Both the position numbers and the translations under genes were made by a program. A stretch of DNA of 64,000 nucleotides from Planctomycetia bacterium. Its GTDB lineage: Bacteria > Planctomycetota > Phycisphaerae > UBA1845 > UTPLA1. Positions 45,910 through 54,911 of this stretch are shown in pieces. Under the pieces are notes generated by a model that worked only from the letters and a program-made list of their open reading frames with translations, made no database searches and had not been told where the DNA came from. Each line of letters opens with the position of its first letter. Position 1 is the stretch's first letter. The DNA is taken from NCBI GenBank assembly GCA_015075745.1, contig JABTTW010000001.1, positions 2,108,001 through 2,172,000 on the forward strand. Reading direction: 5' to 3'.

Positions 45910-46839
45910 CTCACCTAAACCTCATTCCCGAAAACTCTTATGATGATTCGGCGATACATCGGGTTTCGCTGTTGGTTGGATATTACTCGCCCAATCCTGT
46001 TAAACGCGGCCGGGCTCCGCCGTAAACGGTTATTTTGACGATAGTTCCAGTCACGAACCCCTGCAGAATCCTTGACGACACCTAACCGTTTCTTATACTA
46101 CGGCGAAGTGTGATCGGGTAAGTATGCCCGATGAGCGAATGTAGCGCTAGTTTTTTTGCTTGTCGGATGGCGACGGCGCCAGGGGACCCCTTGGGGTGTC
46201 CGGCCGCGACGTTCGGCAGGAATAAGGAGATAAACTTCCCCGCGGTGGTTGAGGAGCCATGGGTGCGGTGAGAAGTCTTGCGGAATTGCTGACGCACGGA
46301 CCTCGGCGCGAGCGCCATAAGTCAAATCGGCGACCGATGATAGGCGATCGAATTGACTTTTAGTACTTTTCGACGGTGGGCCGGTAGTGGTGTCGACGAA
46401 ATCGTTCACCCGCACACAAAGAGACCGATTACGGCTTTGAGTGCCAGAAATGGTGACTGAGGAACGAAAGAGAATCCAGACCCTTCGTATATCCATATCC
46501 TCCGGGCCAGGTCTGGATTTGAGCGTCGACCAGCAGTGACACGTCCGCTTTTCGGTGGTGTCACGGCAGGTTAAGCAGTTCATCGAGCTTTCGAGTCTCC
46601 CCTTTTTCTACCTCTCCATTCGCAGTTTCAGACTACGTCCGTCCTGTGGCTTCGATGGGTCTGAGAGGCCCGATCGGCCATCGGCGTCGATCGCCCCGGC
46701 GAACCAGGGCTAGGCATTTTAGTGTAACACATGGAACTTAACGGGCTATTGAGAGTGCGTCCCAACCCCGAAAGCGGCGCCGGCTTTCCGCTGGTGGACT
46801 TTCGGGGCCTCGGACGCCCTCGAGGAAAGGCAGTGAATC
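45910..46839. other. 930-base intergenic region with several strong inverted repeats
   Basis: No credible gene is seen. The structures are: ATCGGG/CCCGAT (46113-46132), followed by a short AGCG/CGCT stem and seven T at 46151-46157, resembling a small terminator; AAGTCAA/TTGACTT (46319-46325 and 46353-46359); AATCCAGACC/GGTCTGGATT (46473-46482 and 46510-46519, 27-base loop); and GTGACAC/GTGTCAC (46536-46542 and 46558-46564) with an inner CCG/CGG pair. The last two are adjacent and could form one structured RNA upstream of RNase Y. I could not match it to tmRNA, 6S or a known riboswitch. Confidence 0.6.
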
Positions 46840-48426
46840 ATGGGATCTCTGTTAATCGCAGAGGTCTCGACCGGCATGGCGGTGCTTTTTGCGGTCCTGG
46901 CCCTTGCGGCCGGCAGTGGGATTGTCGTCCTGCTCCAGACGCTCAAGGGAAAGACCATCAAGAACGCCGCCGAGCAGGAAGCCAAGAGGATGACCCGCGA
47001 GGCCGCTACCAAGGCCCAGGAGATCACCCGCTCGGCTGAAGTCGAGGCCAAGGCAACGTTTCTAAGTCGTCAGGAAGAGTTCGAGAAGCAGGCCAACGTC
47101 ACCCGCAACGAGATTCGAGAGGCGGAAAAGCGACTCGACAAACGCGAAGACCAGCTTGAAAGGCAGATCGACACTCTCAATATCAAAGAACGGAACATCG
47201 AGAAGGCCGAGCTGGCGATCAAGGAAAAGCGGGCCGACACGGACAAGAAATCGGCGGAAATCGATGAGATTCTCGCCAGACGCCGGGCCGATCTGCTCAA
47301 GGCCGCCCAGCTCACCATGGACGAGGCGCGCAAGGCCCTGCTCCAGCAGCTCGAGCACGAGCTCGAGCAGGAATGCGCCGAGCTGATTCAGAAGCGCGTC
47401 ACCGAGGCTCAGGACGAGGCTGAGGAGAAGTCACGCGAGATCGTCATCACCGCCATTCAGCGGTATGCCGCCGGTCATACTTCGGCCTCGACGGTCAGCA
47501 CCATCGATATCCCCAGCGACGAGATGAAGGGCCGCATCATCGGGCGAGAAGGCCGAAACATCCGCGCTTTTGAAAAGGCCAGCGGCGTGGACATCATCGT
47601 GGACGACACGCCTGGCGTCATTGAGGTCACCTGTTTCGACCCGGTGAAGCGCGAAGTCGCCAAGCAGGCACTGAACAAGCTCATCCATGACGGCCGCATC
47701 CACCCCACGCGCATCGAGGAAGTCGTGGCTGAGGTGCAGGCCAACATGGAAAAGGAGCTGATGGAGATCGGCAAGAAGGCCGCCGTGGAGTCGAACGTCC
47801 AGGGCATGCACAAGAAGCTGATCGACCTGCTCGGCAGGCTGAACTTCCGCACGAGTTACGGGCAAAACGTCCTCCGCCATTCCATCGAGGTCGCCTATCT
47901 CTGCCAGATCATGGCGGATGAGCTCAAGCTCGACGGCGCCCTGGCTCGGCGGTGCGGACTGCTGCACGACATCGGCAAGGCGGTCGATCACGAGATCGAA
48001 GGCGGTCACCCGGCCATCGGCGAAGAGATTGCCCGCAAGCTCGGCGAGCGTCCTGAGGTGCTTAATGCCATCGCCGGTCACCACGGCGATGTCCCCGCGA
48101 CCAGCCCCTATACGCCGCTCGTTGCCGCCGCCGACGCCATCAGCGCGGCCCGGCCGGGAAGCCGGCGCGAAGCGCTGGAGCGCTACATCAAGCGGCTGGA
48201 GCAACTCGAAGGGATCGCCCTCGGGTTCCACGGCGTCCGACAGGCCTACGCCATCCAGGCGGGCCGCGAGGTGCGCGTCATCGTTGATGCCAACAACGTC
48301 GATGACGCCAACGCCATGCGCATCGCCCGGGAGGTCGCCCAGAAGATCGAGGCTGAAATGACTTACCCCGGCGAGATAAAGGTCACGCTGCTGCGGGAGG
48401 TTCGCGCCGTCGAATACGCCCGGTGA
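46840..48426 (+). CDS. rny: ribonuclease Y
   Basis: 528 residues, standard for RNase Y, the membrane-bound endoribonuclease that starts mRNA decay. An N-terminal membrane helix ([19 protein letters not shown]) precedes a long coiled coil (residues ~45-200, Glu/Lys/Arg-rich) and a KH domain with [20 protein letters not shown]. The HD domain has [35 protein letters not shown] and [12 protein letters not shown]. The C-terminal [20 protein letters not shown] is the family ending. The start follows GAGGAAAGG. The upstream structured intergenic region could be its 5' leader, an autoregulatory target in principle. Confidence 0.96.
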   Translation: MGSLLIAEVSTGMAVLFAVLALAAGSGIVVLLQTLKGKTIKNAAEQEAKRMTREAATKAQEITRSAEVEAKATFLSRQEEFEKQANVTRNEIREAEKRLDKREDQLERQIDTLNIKERNIEKAELAIKEKRADTDKKSAEIDEILARRRADLLKAAQLTMDEARKALLQQLEHELEQECAELIQKRVTEAQDEAEEKSREIVITAIQRYAAGHTSASTVSTIDIPSDEMKGRIIGREGRNIRAFEKASGVDIIVDDTPGVIEVTCFDPVKREVAKQALNKLIHDGRIHPTRIEEVVAEVQANMEKELMEIGKKAAVESNVQGMHKKLIDLLGRLNFRTSYGQNVLRHSIEVAYLCQIMADELKLDGALARRCGLLHDIGKAVDHEIEGGHPAIGEEIARKLGERPEVLNAIAGHHGDVPATSPYTPLVAAADAISAARPGSRREALERYIKRLEQLEGIALGFHGVRQAYAIQAGREVRVIVDANNVDDANAMRIAREVAQKIEAEMTYPGEIKVTLLREVRAVEYAR

Positions 48427-48471
48427 TGCCGGCGCCCGCGTTCAAGTGTACGAACGCCCAACCTGCGAATC

Positions 48472-48495
48472 GGGCCGCCCGCCGGCAGGCGGCCC
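48472..48495 (+). terminator. strong GC hairpin downstream of rny
   Basis: GGGCCGCC (48472-48479) pairs perfectly with GGCGGCCC (48488-48495) across an 8-base loop, 46 bases after the stop. The only T-run (TTTTT) is ~25 bases further, so intrinsic termination is possible but not textbook. Confidence 0.5.
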
Positions 48496-48558
48496 ATTCG
48501 AGCGGGTAAGCCTGCGTTTTTGCGGACCCCATTTTTACACGGCTTTCGGGCCCGTGGG

Positions 48559-48587
48559 TTGTCGGGGTCTGAAGTACAATCTAATAT
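48559..48587 (+). promoter_or_regulatory. putative promoter for the first DUF1570 gene
   Basis: TTGTCG (48559-48564), a 17-base spacer and TAATAT (48582-48587). The predicted start near 48594 gives a ~50-base leader containing the strong ribosome site AAGGAGG before ATG 48647. Confidence 0.55.
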
Positions 48588-48646
48588 GATTTCATCAGTT
48601 CCGGGGTGGGCCTCTCGCTGAGTTCTCACTTTCTAAGGAGGGCGGC

Positions 48647-49792
48647 ATGACAGTCCCTCGCAGCGCGGTTCTCGTTGCTTTCGTCATTGCATTGTGTGGT
48701 CTGTTTGGGATTGCCTCCGTGCAGATGCTCGTCGCCGCGCCGCCCAAGTCAGGCGACAAGAAGACGAAGTCGCGATCGTCCCGATCCAAATCAAGCAAGA
48801 AAAAGTCGGGCGACAGGCCGTTCAAGAAGGGCCCGCGCGAAAAGGAATTCGCCGACGCCGTGGGCGAGGAGTATCGCGTCAAGCCCACGGATCATTTCAT
48901 CGTCCTGACCAACGCGGACGAGGCCATCGTCAAGGACTTCCTTCCCCGGCTCGAGAAGACCTACGATTCAGTCCACCGATTTGTCGATCAGGTCGGCGTG
49001 AAGATCAAGTATCCGAAGGAGAAGCTCCCGGTTCTCTTTTGTCACGACTTCGATGAGTACAGCGCCCGCTGCAAGCAGTTCACGGGGCAGCCCGCACCGG
49101 GCGAGGCAGCCGGGCTCTATTGGCGCGAGCCGCTGAACTTTTCGCTTTTCTACGACATGTCGCAGGTGTCATTCATCAAGGAGACGACGGCCAAGGCTGA
49201 ACAGCTCAAGCAAGACGCCGCCAGGACGCCCGACCGAAATGCCAAACAGGCCAAGCTCCGCGAGGCCAACTGGTACATCAATCGCATCGCCATTTACCAG
49301 CAGGAGCAGAATCGCTCGGTCGTTCAGCACGAAGTCGCCCACCAGCTCTTGTTCAATCTTCAATTCCACAAGGCCGATGTCGACAACCCGCAGTGGTTCG
49401 TCGAGGGAATGGCCACGCTCTTTGAGCCGCCGCCGGGCAAGACCGGCGCGGGCTTCAACGTCATCAACCAGAGCCGCCTCGGCGAAATCCGCGATGCCCT
49501 CGTGGTCATGAAGACGGATGATCTGAAGAACCTCATCTCCAGAACGCGCACCGGAATGCTTTCGAGCCAGGGGTATGCCCAGTCGTGGGCCCTTTGCTAT
49601 TATCTGGTAAAGCGAAAGAGCAAAGAGCTGCCCAAGTACGTGGAGCTCATCAAGAAGCGACCGGTGGATAAGGTGTTGTCGGCCAAGGAAAACCTGGCGG
49701 ACTTCGAGAAGTGCTTTGGGAAGGTGAACGACATGTTCACCAAGAAGTTTACGAACTACATCACGAAGCTGCCCTTCATGCCGCCGCAGTGA
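48647..49792 (+). CDS. secreted DUF1570 protein, putative zinc metallopeptidase (copy 1)
   Basis: 381 residues. The signal peptide (LVAFVIALCGLFGIASVQML) is followed by a Lys/Ser-rich linker (residues 33-65) and the DUF1570/peptidase MA-like domain. The metal motif is H228-E229-x2-H232 (VVQHEVAHQLLFN) with a downstream glutamate at E253 in WFVEGMATLFE, the gluzincin arrangement. A conserved SWALCYYLVKR helix and a Lys/Phe-rich end follow. It presumably acts in the periplasm or outside; the substrate is unknown. It forms a tandem with the paralogue 86 bases downstream and is probably co-transcribed with it. Confidence 0.88.
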   Translation: MTVPRSAVLVAFVIALCGLFGIASVQMLVAAPPKSGDKKTKSRSSRSKSSKKKSGDRPFKKGPREKEFADAVGEEYRVKPTDHFIVLTNADEAIVKDFLPRLEKTYDSVHRFVDQVGVKIKYPKEKLPVLFCHDFDEYSARCKQFTGQPAPGEAAGLYWREPLNFSLFYDMSQVSFIKETTAKAEQLKQDAARTPDRNAKQAKLREANWYINRIAIYQQEQNRSVVQHEVAHQLLFNLQFHKADVDNPQWFVEGMATLFEPPPGKTGAGFNVINQSRLGEIRDALVVMKTDDLKNLISRTRTGMLSSQGYAQSWALCYYLVKRKSKELPKYVELIKKRPVDKVLSAKENLADFEKCFGKVNDMFTKKFTNYITKLPFMPPQ

Positions 49793-49878
49793 ACCATCGC
49801 CGCAGCGCGATGACCCCCCGAGTTCCACGGGGCATGACCAGTTCCATGCCTTGCCGCGAACCAGACTGGAAATGAATC

Positions 49879-51018
49879 ATGAATTCGTCAAAGTCAGCCA
49901 AGCTCGCCTGGATGCCGTGGCTTCTGGCAATCGCGCTCGCCCTCTCCTGGCCCTGCGCTGTCGCATTTGCGGAATTCGACGGCCCGGCGAAGAAGAAGCG
50001 GTCGAAGCGTCATGCGGATATGTCGGAGATCAAGCCGGACGAGGCCGCCGAGAAGAAGGACCTCGCATCGCTCGGCGAGGGTTTCAAACTGAAGCGCACG
50101 AATCACTACTCCGTGCTCTTCGACACCAGCGAAAAGGACGTCAAGGAGTTTTCGTCGGCGATCGAGAAGACCTATCGCTCGTGCGTCAATTACACCCGGC
50201 GGCTCGGCTTCGATGCTCATCCGCCCAAGCGCAAGCTCATCATCTATTATTTCGAGCAGCACCAGGACTACTCCGACTTCTCCGTAAAGCTCGGCAACGG
50301 CCCGCGCGATCAGAACACGCCGGGCGTCTTCTTCCCGCCCCTTAACCGGAGCATGTTCTACAACTTCAAGAATCAGGAGTCGTTCAAGAAGGCCCGCGAG
50401 GATGCCGAGGCGAAAATCAAGGAGCTACGGGAGCAGCTTCGCCAGCCAGGCGTTTCTCCGGAGCAGCGCAAGGACATCGGCAAGCAGATCGCCGAGGCCC
50501 GGAAGCAAGCCAATCGAAGCAGCTCGGTCGGCGGCGATGTGAGCGAGTCCATCGTTCAGCATGAAGTTGCCCATCAGGTGCTGTGGAACATCGGGTTTCA
50601 CAATCCCAAGGGTTTTCTGGCGAATCCGCGTTGGTTCGTCGAAGGCACGGCCATGATGTTCGAGCCGATCAGCACCGGGGCCAGCGCGAATTTCGGCGCG
50701 GTCAACGCTGAGCGTCTCAAGGGCTATCGAACCCTTCTGGCCGACAACCGTCTTATCCCGGTGCGCGATTTTGTTTCAACCGCCGACTATTTCGGTCCTC
50801 AGATCGATATCGCCTACCCGCAGAGTTGGGCCCTGGTGCATTACCTGAACCGGACGAAGCGCGGCAAGTTGAAGCAGTACGTCGAGGCGATCAACAAACG
50901 ACCCGGCGACTACGAACCGACTCCCGAAAAAGAGATCGCCGAGTTTGAGAAGGCCTTCGGCACGATTGATAAGAAGTGGGTCGATACCTGGCAGGATTGG
51001 ATGAAGCGCGTTCGCTGA
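49879..51018 (+). CDS. secreted DUF1570 protein, putative zinc metallopeptidase (copy 2)
   Basis: 379 residues, paralogous to the preceding gene over its whole length. The signal peptide (WLLAIALALSWPCAVAFA) precedes a charged Lys-rich segment and the same metal site: H228-E229-x2-H232 (IVQHEVAHQVLWN) and E255 in WFVEGTAMMFE. Shared elements include an EKTYRSCVNYTRRLG helix, matching EKTYDSVHRFVDQVG in copy 1, and PQSWALVHYLNRT. Sequence divergence is high enough that the duplication is old. An inserted helical, Glu/Arg/Gln-rich hairpin (residues ~168-212) precedes the metal motif in both copies. Confidence 0.88.
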   Translation: MNSSKSAKLAWMPWLLAIALALSWPCAVAFAEFDGPAKKKRSKRHADMSEIKPDEAAEKKDLASLGEGFKLKRTNHYSVLFDTSEKDVKEFSSAIEKTYRSCVNYTRRLGFDAHPPKRKLIIYYFEQHQDYSDFSVKLGNGPRDQNTPGVFFPPLNRSMFYNFKNQESFKKAREDAEAKIKELREQLRQPGVSPEQRKDIGKQIAEARKQANRSSSVGGDVSESIVQHEVAHQVLWNIGFHNPKGFLANPRWFVEGTAMMFEPISTGASANFGAVNAERLKGYRTLLADNRLIPVRDFVSTADYFGPQIDIAYPQSWALVHYLNRTKRGKLKQYVEAINKRPGDYEPTPEKEIAEFEKAFGTIDKKWVDTWQDWMKRVR

Positions 51019-51062
51019 GTCCGCCGATTACTCTTCACGTTGATCGTTTCTCATCCGCGGCG

Positions 51063-51635
51063 TCACAGGTTTCCGAACAATCGGTCAAGTGCGTCGGCGA
51101 TGCTGTCGCTGTCGCGCTCGCTTTCACTCTCCGTGCTCCCGCCTGCGAAGGGATTGAAGCTCAGTGCCCGCTCGACTTCGACCTCGGCACGGAAGCTGAA
51201 GATGCCGCCGGTCAGCCGGACTCGTATCGTGTCGCCGCAGCTGAAATCCTTGTCGCGCTCCAGCCGTCGAATGTTCCCAACACCGCCGATCGGCAGTCCG
51301 CTCGACTCAAACGACGCCCCCTCGAAGATAATCACCTCGATGTCGTCGCTGCACGATATCGTCGTGCTCTCCGTTTGATTGGCCGCGACCACACCGTCCT
51401 GGCCCACACCGTTCACCGAGTCGCTGCCGCTGGTGATCTCCTCGATCAGGTTGGTCGCGCTGCTGGTGCTGAGGCGGGGCGTCGCCTTATAAGCCGTCGC
51501 GTTTTCGACAACGATGGTCACACCACCGGCGAACAGGTTGAGCAGACCCGCCGGCAGGTCCGCCGTGCAGCCCGCTGAAAGCAATACGCCGAGGACTATT
51601 CCGCCTCTCAACATCGAGCGTCCGATTCTTGCCAT
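51063..51635 (-). CDS. putative lipoprotein, function unknown
   Basis: 190 residues from ATG 51635, which has an excellent ribosome site (GCAGGAGG, 6 bases upstream); the longer open frame to 51722 was rejected. A lipoprotein signal (MLRGGIVLGVLLSAGC) gives a lipidated Cys. The mature part is Ser/Thr/Asp-rich with two cysteines (TTISCSDDIEV; KDFSCGDTIRVRLTGG) and beta-rich character, ending in an acidic Ser/Glu/Asp run and ADALDRLFGNL. It is convergent with the DUF1570 pair. I recognise no family. Confidence 0.8.
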   Translation of the reverse strand: MARIGRSMLRGGIVLGVLLSAGCTADLPAGLLNLFAGGVTIVVENATAYKATPRLSTSSATNLIEEITSGSDSVNGVGQDGVVAANQTESTTISCSDDIEVIIFEGASFESSGLPIGGVGNIRRLERDKDFSCGDTIRVRLTGGIFSFRAEVEVERALSFNPFAGGSTESESERDSDSIADALDRLFGNL

Positions 51636-51968
51636 GACGACCTCCTGCGCGGCCGCTCTTCGCGGCTTGGGCCCATAGAATCTGAGTGCCTGTGCATCGG
51701 TTCGATCGGCTGCCCGCCTCATGATTCGATCTTGAACAGGGGTCGTTTTGCTCGTGTACCGGCCCGGCCGGGCTTCTCGTCACCAATTGTCCGCTCAATC
51801 GGCACGATCGTGACGACCGATAAGTCTATGACAGAACACGGGATAGGAATTGCTGTGAACCGTCGCGGTGGACATTCACGTCCCCAGCGATAAAGTTAGA
51901 GTGCGACGACAGTCGGGTTCGCCCTCCTGTCTTCATCCTCCTCGCGCGTTCTAATTGAGGACCCGACC
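51636..51968. other. 333-base divergent intergenic region
   Basis: This separates the lipoprotein gene from the secreted protein at 51969 and must hold both promoters. GATAAAGTT near 51890 is a possible -10 region for the rightward gene, but no convincing -35 was found for either direction. No repeat or RNA gene is seen. Confidence 0.5.
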
Positions 51969-53090
51969 ATGCTCCACAGGAAATCGCTGCGGGCGACGCT
52001 TTTCATCTTCGCCGCGGTCGCCGGAACTGCCTCGGTCCCCACACATGCCGGCGTGACGGGCGTGGCCGGACAAGCCACGACGCAGGTCACTCAGTTTCTT
52101 GGGCCGCTCCCGGTGCAATCCGATTTTGGCCTGGAGATCATCCCGCTTACCAAGTCCGAGCCGCCGCTGCTGGCTCGGGCGCGCGTGGATCGATTGATCA
52201 ATACCGAAGAGGTCTCGGCCGCCGGACAGGGTCTGGCCATTCTCTTTGCGCCCAATCTCAGCGGCGTCGGCAATCCCAACGATATCGGAATCGACGTCGG
52301 CGCGTTCACCGATGACACGGATATGCTCACGCACTGGGTGTCGAGCGCGACCGTTCAATCCAAGCGCACGCTTGTCCTCAGCGCCGGCGAAATCGGTCAG
52401 CAGCCCGGCATCAACGCCGGTCGCGCACGCAGTCGCGTGCTGCTGTCTGGCATCATGATGCTCACGTCCAGCAATCCGACGCGCGACATGAGCAGTGCCG
52501 AGGTTTCACTGGCGCTCAATCTCATTCGGACGCAGGAAGGTCGTGCGCCGCAGACCGCGCTGGCCGGTGAAGTCGCGCTGGTCGGCGGACCGAACGGCGC
52601 CATCACCGTCGAGCGTCGCACCGGGGTCTTTGCGAACACCGTTCTTCCGGTCATAGACTTCGGGCAGGCGGTGCCCGATACGCCGCTCGTTCGCGCCATT
52701 CTCTTCACCGGCGTCGATCTCCCGTTTGAGTACGACATGACGCTGAACCAGCCGTTTAACCTTGATCTGTCGGTCACGGCCACGGTCAAGACGACGCCCG
52801 CCGGTGTCGGCGGCCTGGCAGTGTTCGGCACGCCCCAGGAGGGACTGACCGCGATCTTCGATCGAATCAAAAAGGACGATCGCGGCGCGAAGCTGGCCGA
52901 AGCGATCACGGCCCGGGTCGACACGACCGGTCAACTCTATGTACAGAATTCCAATCCTCTTGCCCTGCTCCTGCCGTCGTGCGGCGCAATGACTGCCGTG
53001 CCTCTGGCAATGACCTGCGTCGGCTTTGCGGCGCTCGTTGGAGCAAGGAGACGATCCAGGTGCAGATCGCGGTCCAACAAGCCCTTGTGA
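51969..53090 (+). CDS. secreted protein with Cys-Gly/hydrophobic/Arg-rich C-terminal tail, function unknown
   Basis: 373 residues. The signal peptide (LRATLFIFAAVAGTASVPTHA) precedes a ~310-residue beta-rich mature region without a recognised domain. The C-terminus reads LLPSCGAMTAVPLAMTCVGF followed by a short hydrophobic stretch and GARRRSRCRSRSNK. This is tripartite like a sorting signal (short motif, membrane helix, basic cluster), but with Cys-Gly in place of PEP or LPXTG. A similar ending occurs on the NHL protein at 58189. The start has a GAGG ribosome site. The 3' end overlaps the next gene's start by 31 bases, suggesting translational coupling. Confidence 0.8.
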   Translation: MLHRKSLRATLFIFAAVAGTASVPTHAGVTGVAGQATTQVTQFLGPLPVQSDFGLEIIPLTKSEPPLLARARVDRLINTEEVSAAGQGLAILFAPNLSGVGNPNDIGIDVGAFTDDTDMLTHWVSSATVQSKRTLVLSAGEIGQQPGINAGRARSRVLLSGIMMLTSSNPTRDMSSAEVSLALNLIRTQEGRAPQTALAGEVALVGGPNGAITVERRTGVFANTVLPVIDFGQAVPDTPLVRAILFTGVDLPFEYDMTLNQPFNLDLSVTATVKTTPAGVGGLAVFGTPQEGLTAIFDRIKKDDRGAKLAEAITARVDTTGQLYVQNSNPLALLLPSCGAMTAVPLAMTCVGFAALVGARRRSRCRSRSNKPL

Positions 53091-53362
53091 TCGGCGCGGC
53101 CTCGCCCCCGTCGCAGGCCGTCATCTGGGGGCTCGTCGTCATTGCGGCGATCGTCATACTTGGAGCGGGCGTCTGGTTCGTTCGCCGCCGGCTCTTCAAC
53201 AATCGGGATTCCGACGATGCGGGGGCAGTCTGGTCGCTGCAGCATTTGCGCGATTTGAGGGCATCCGGCCAGATCACCGAGCAGGAGTTCGATTCGCTCA
53301 AGGCCGGCGTCATCGAATCGGCAAAAAAAAGCCGCTCAACCGGCGAGCAGCCCTCGGCCTAG
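53060..53362 (+). CDS. small single-span membrane protein with SHOCT-like C-terminus
   Basis: 100 residues from GTG 53060, chosen because AAGGAGA lies 8 bases upstream; the frame is open from GTG 52979 but the extra residues overlap the preceding gene. One membrane helix (AVIWGLVVIAAIVILGAGVWF) is followed by RRR and a cytoplasmic tail with a short helical motif LQHLRDLRASGQITEQEFDSL, which resembles SHOCT/short C-terminal domains. The function is unknown. It overlaps the upstream secreted-protein gene and precedes clpX by ~155 bases. Confidence 0.7.
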   Translation: MQIAVQQALVIGAASPPSQAVIWGLVVIAAIVILGAGVWFVRRRLFNNRDSDDAGAVWSLQHLRDLRASGQITEQEFDSLKAGVIESAKKSRSTGEQPSA

Positions 53363-53518
53363 CGCAACGACGGCGCGGCCGGGATTGAGGTCAAGACGGC
53401 CTCCGGGCAGGGTCGATATCTTGCCTGCCGTGCATTACAATTCATTGCCTTACCATAGGCGGGTGACGCACGGCGGCACCGAGCAACGCACCATGGCCAA
53501 CCAATAAGGATTCTGCCC

Positions 53519-54853
53519 TTGAAGAATGGATCGAAGGGAAACGGCGGTTCCGGCGACAACACCACGCGCGGCGGGATGTCCGCCAGCGGAAACATCAGGC
53601 GACGCAAGTCGAGCACGTGTAGTTTCTGCGGAAAGACGCACCGCGAGGTCGGGCCCATGGTCGAAGGACCGGGCGACGCCTTCATTTGTTCCAACTGCGT
53701 CGATCTGTGCCACAACATCATCAAACAGGAGAAGCGCCGCGCCGGTGGCGTCAAGCCGCTCTTCCATAAGATCCCGACGCCGCTTGAGATCAAGAGCTTC
53801 CTCGATCAGTACGTCGTCGGCCAGGATCATGCCAAGCGCGCGCTCGCCGTCGCCGTCCACAATCACTACAAGCGCCTCGGCTACACCGATCGCGCCGAAA
53901 TCGACGACGTCGAAATCGAGAAGAGCAACATCCTGCTCATCGGCCCCACCGGTTCAGGCAAGACGCTTCTGGCCAAGAGTCTCGCCCGCATTCTCGATGT
54001 CCCCCTTTCGATCGGCGATGCGACGACGTTGACCGAGGCCGGCTACGTCGGTGAAGACGTCGAGAACGTGCTTCTGCGACTTCTTCAGTGCGCCGACTTC
54101 GATCTCGAAACAGCTCAGCGCGGCATCGTTTACATCGACGAGATAGATAAAATCGCCCGAAGCGCCGGCAACGTCAGCATCACGCGCGACGTCTCCGGCG
54201 AAGGCGTGCAGCAGGCGCTGCTCAAGATGCTCGAGGGCACGGTCGCGAATATCCCGCCCCAGGGCGGTCGAAAGCACCCCGAGCAGCAATACATTCAGAT
54301 GGACACGTCGCACATCCTCTTCATCTGCGGCGGCACCTTCTCGGGAATTGAGGAGACCATCAAGCGCCGCGTCGGCGGTAAGTGCATCGGCTTCGCCACC
54401 GAGGATGTCGGCGAACAGGACGCCATCGACGCCCGGACGGAGCTTTTGGCCCAGGTGGCCCCGGAAGACCTCGTTGAATACGGCATGATTCCCGAGTTCG
54501 TCGGTCGTTTGCCGATCGTTTCGACCCTCGGCCCGCTGAACGAAGACGCCCTGGTGAAGATTCTCACCGAACCGAAAAATGCCCTGGTCCGGCAGTATTG
54601 CAAGATGTTTGAAATCTCCGGGAGCATCCTGGAGTTCACCGACTTGGCCCTCCACGAGATATCCCGCCGCGCGCTGGAGCGCAAGACGGGCGCTCGCGCA
54701 CTTCGCGGCGTCGTCGAAGACCTCATGCTGGACATCATGTTCAACTTGCCCGAGCCGGGCATGGAAGGCCGCTACGTCATCACCGACGCCGTCGTACGGG
54801 GTGAGTCATCCGCCCGAATGGAAGAGACCAAGCTCCGCAAGGAATCCGCCTGA
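53519..54853 (+). CDS. clpX: ATP-dependent Clp protease ATP-binding subunit ClpX
   Basis: 444 residues from TTG 53519 (AAGGA nine bases upstream); ATG 53576 would be an alternative. ClpX unfolds tagged proteins for ClpP. The N-terminal zinc-binding domain has C34, C37, C57 and C60 ([14 protein letters not shown]). The AAA+ core shows Walker [14 protein letters not shown] (K148), the pore-1 loop [11 protein letters not shown], Walker [14 protein letters not shown], the [10 protein letters not shown] pore loop, [10 protein letters not shown] and the sensor-2 segment [16 protein letters not shown] glycine/serine/asparagine-rich 20-residue N-terminal extension precedes the zinc finger. clpP and tig are not adjacent, unlike in many genomes. 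Confidence 0.96.
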   Translation: MKNGSKGNGGSGDNTTRGGMSASGNIRRRKSSTCSFCGKTHREVGPMVEGPGDAFICSNCVDLCHNIIKQEKRRAGGVKPLFHKIPTPLEIKSFLDQYVVGQDHAKRALAVAVHNHYKRLGYTDRAEIDDVEIEKSNILLIGPTGSGKTLLAKSLARILDVPLSIGDATTLTEAGYVGEDVENVLLRLLQCADFDLETAQRGIVYIDEIDKIARSAGNVSITRDVSGEGVQQALLKMLEGTVANIPPQGGRKHPEQQYIQMDTSHILFICGGTFSGIEETIKRRVGGKCIGFATEDVGEQDAIDARTELLAQVAPEDLVEYGMIPEFVGRLPIVSTLGPLNEDALVKILTEPKNALVRQYCKMFEISGSILEFTDLALHEISRRALERKTGARALRGVVEDLMLDIMFNLPEPGMEGRYVITDAVVRGESSARMEETKLRKESA

Positions 54854-54911
54854 TTCGCAGGCCGTCAGCCCGCGGCGAATGCCGGACCCCCAGAATCATT
54901 GAGGTCGAACG

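Noticed and set aside
46440..46580. tmRNA or 6S RNA candidate in the RNase Y upstream region
   Set aside because: No tag-peptide reading frame or tRNA-like end for tmRNA, and the hairpins do not form the single long bulged stem of 6S RNA. Kept only as an unclassified structured region.
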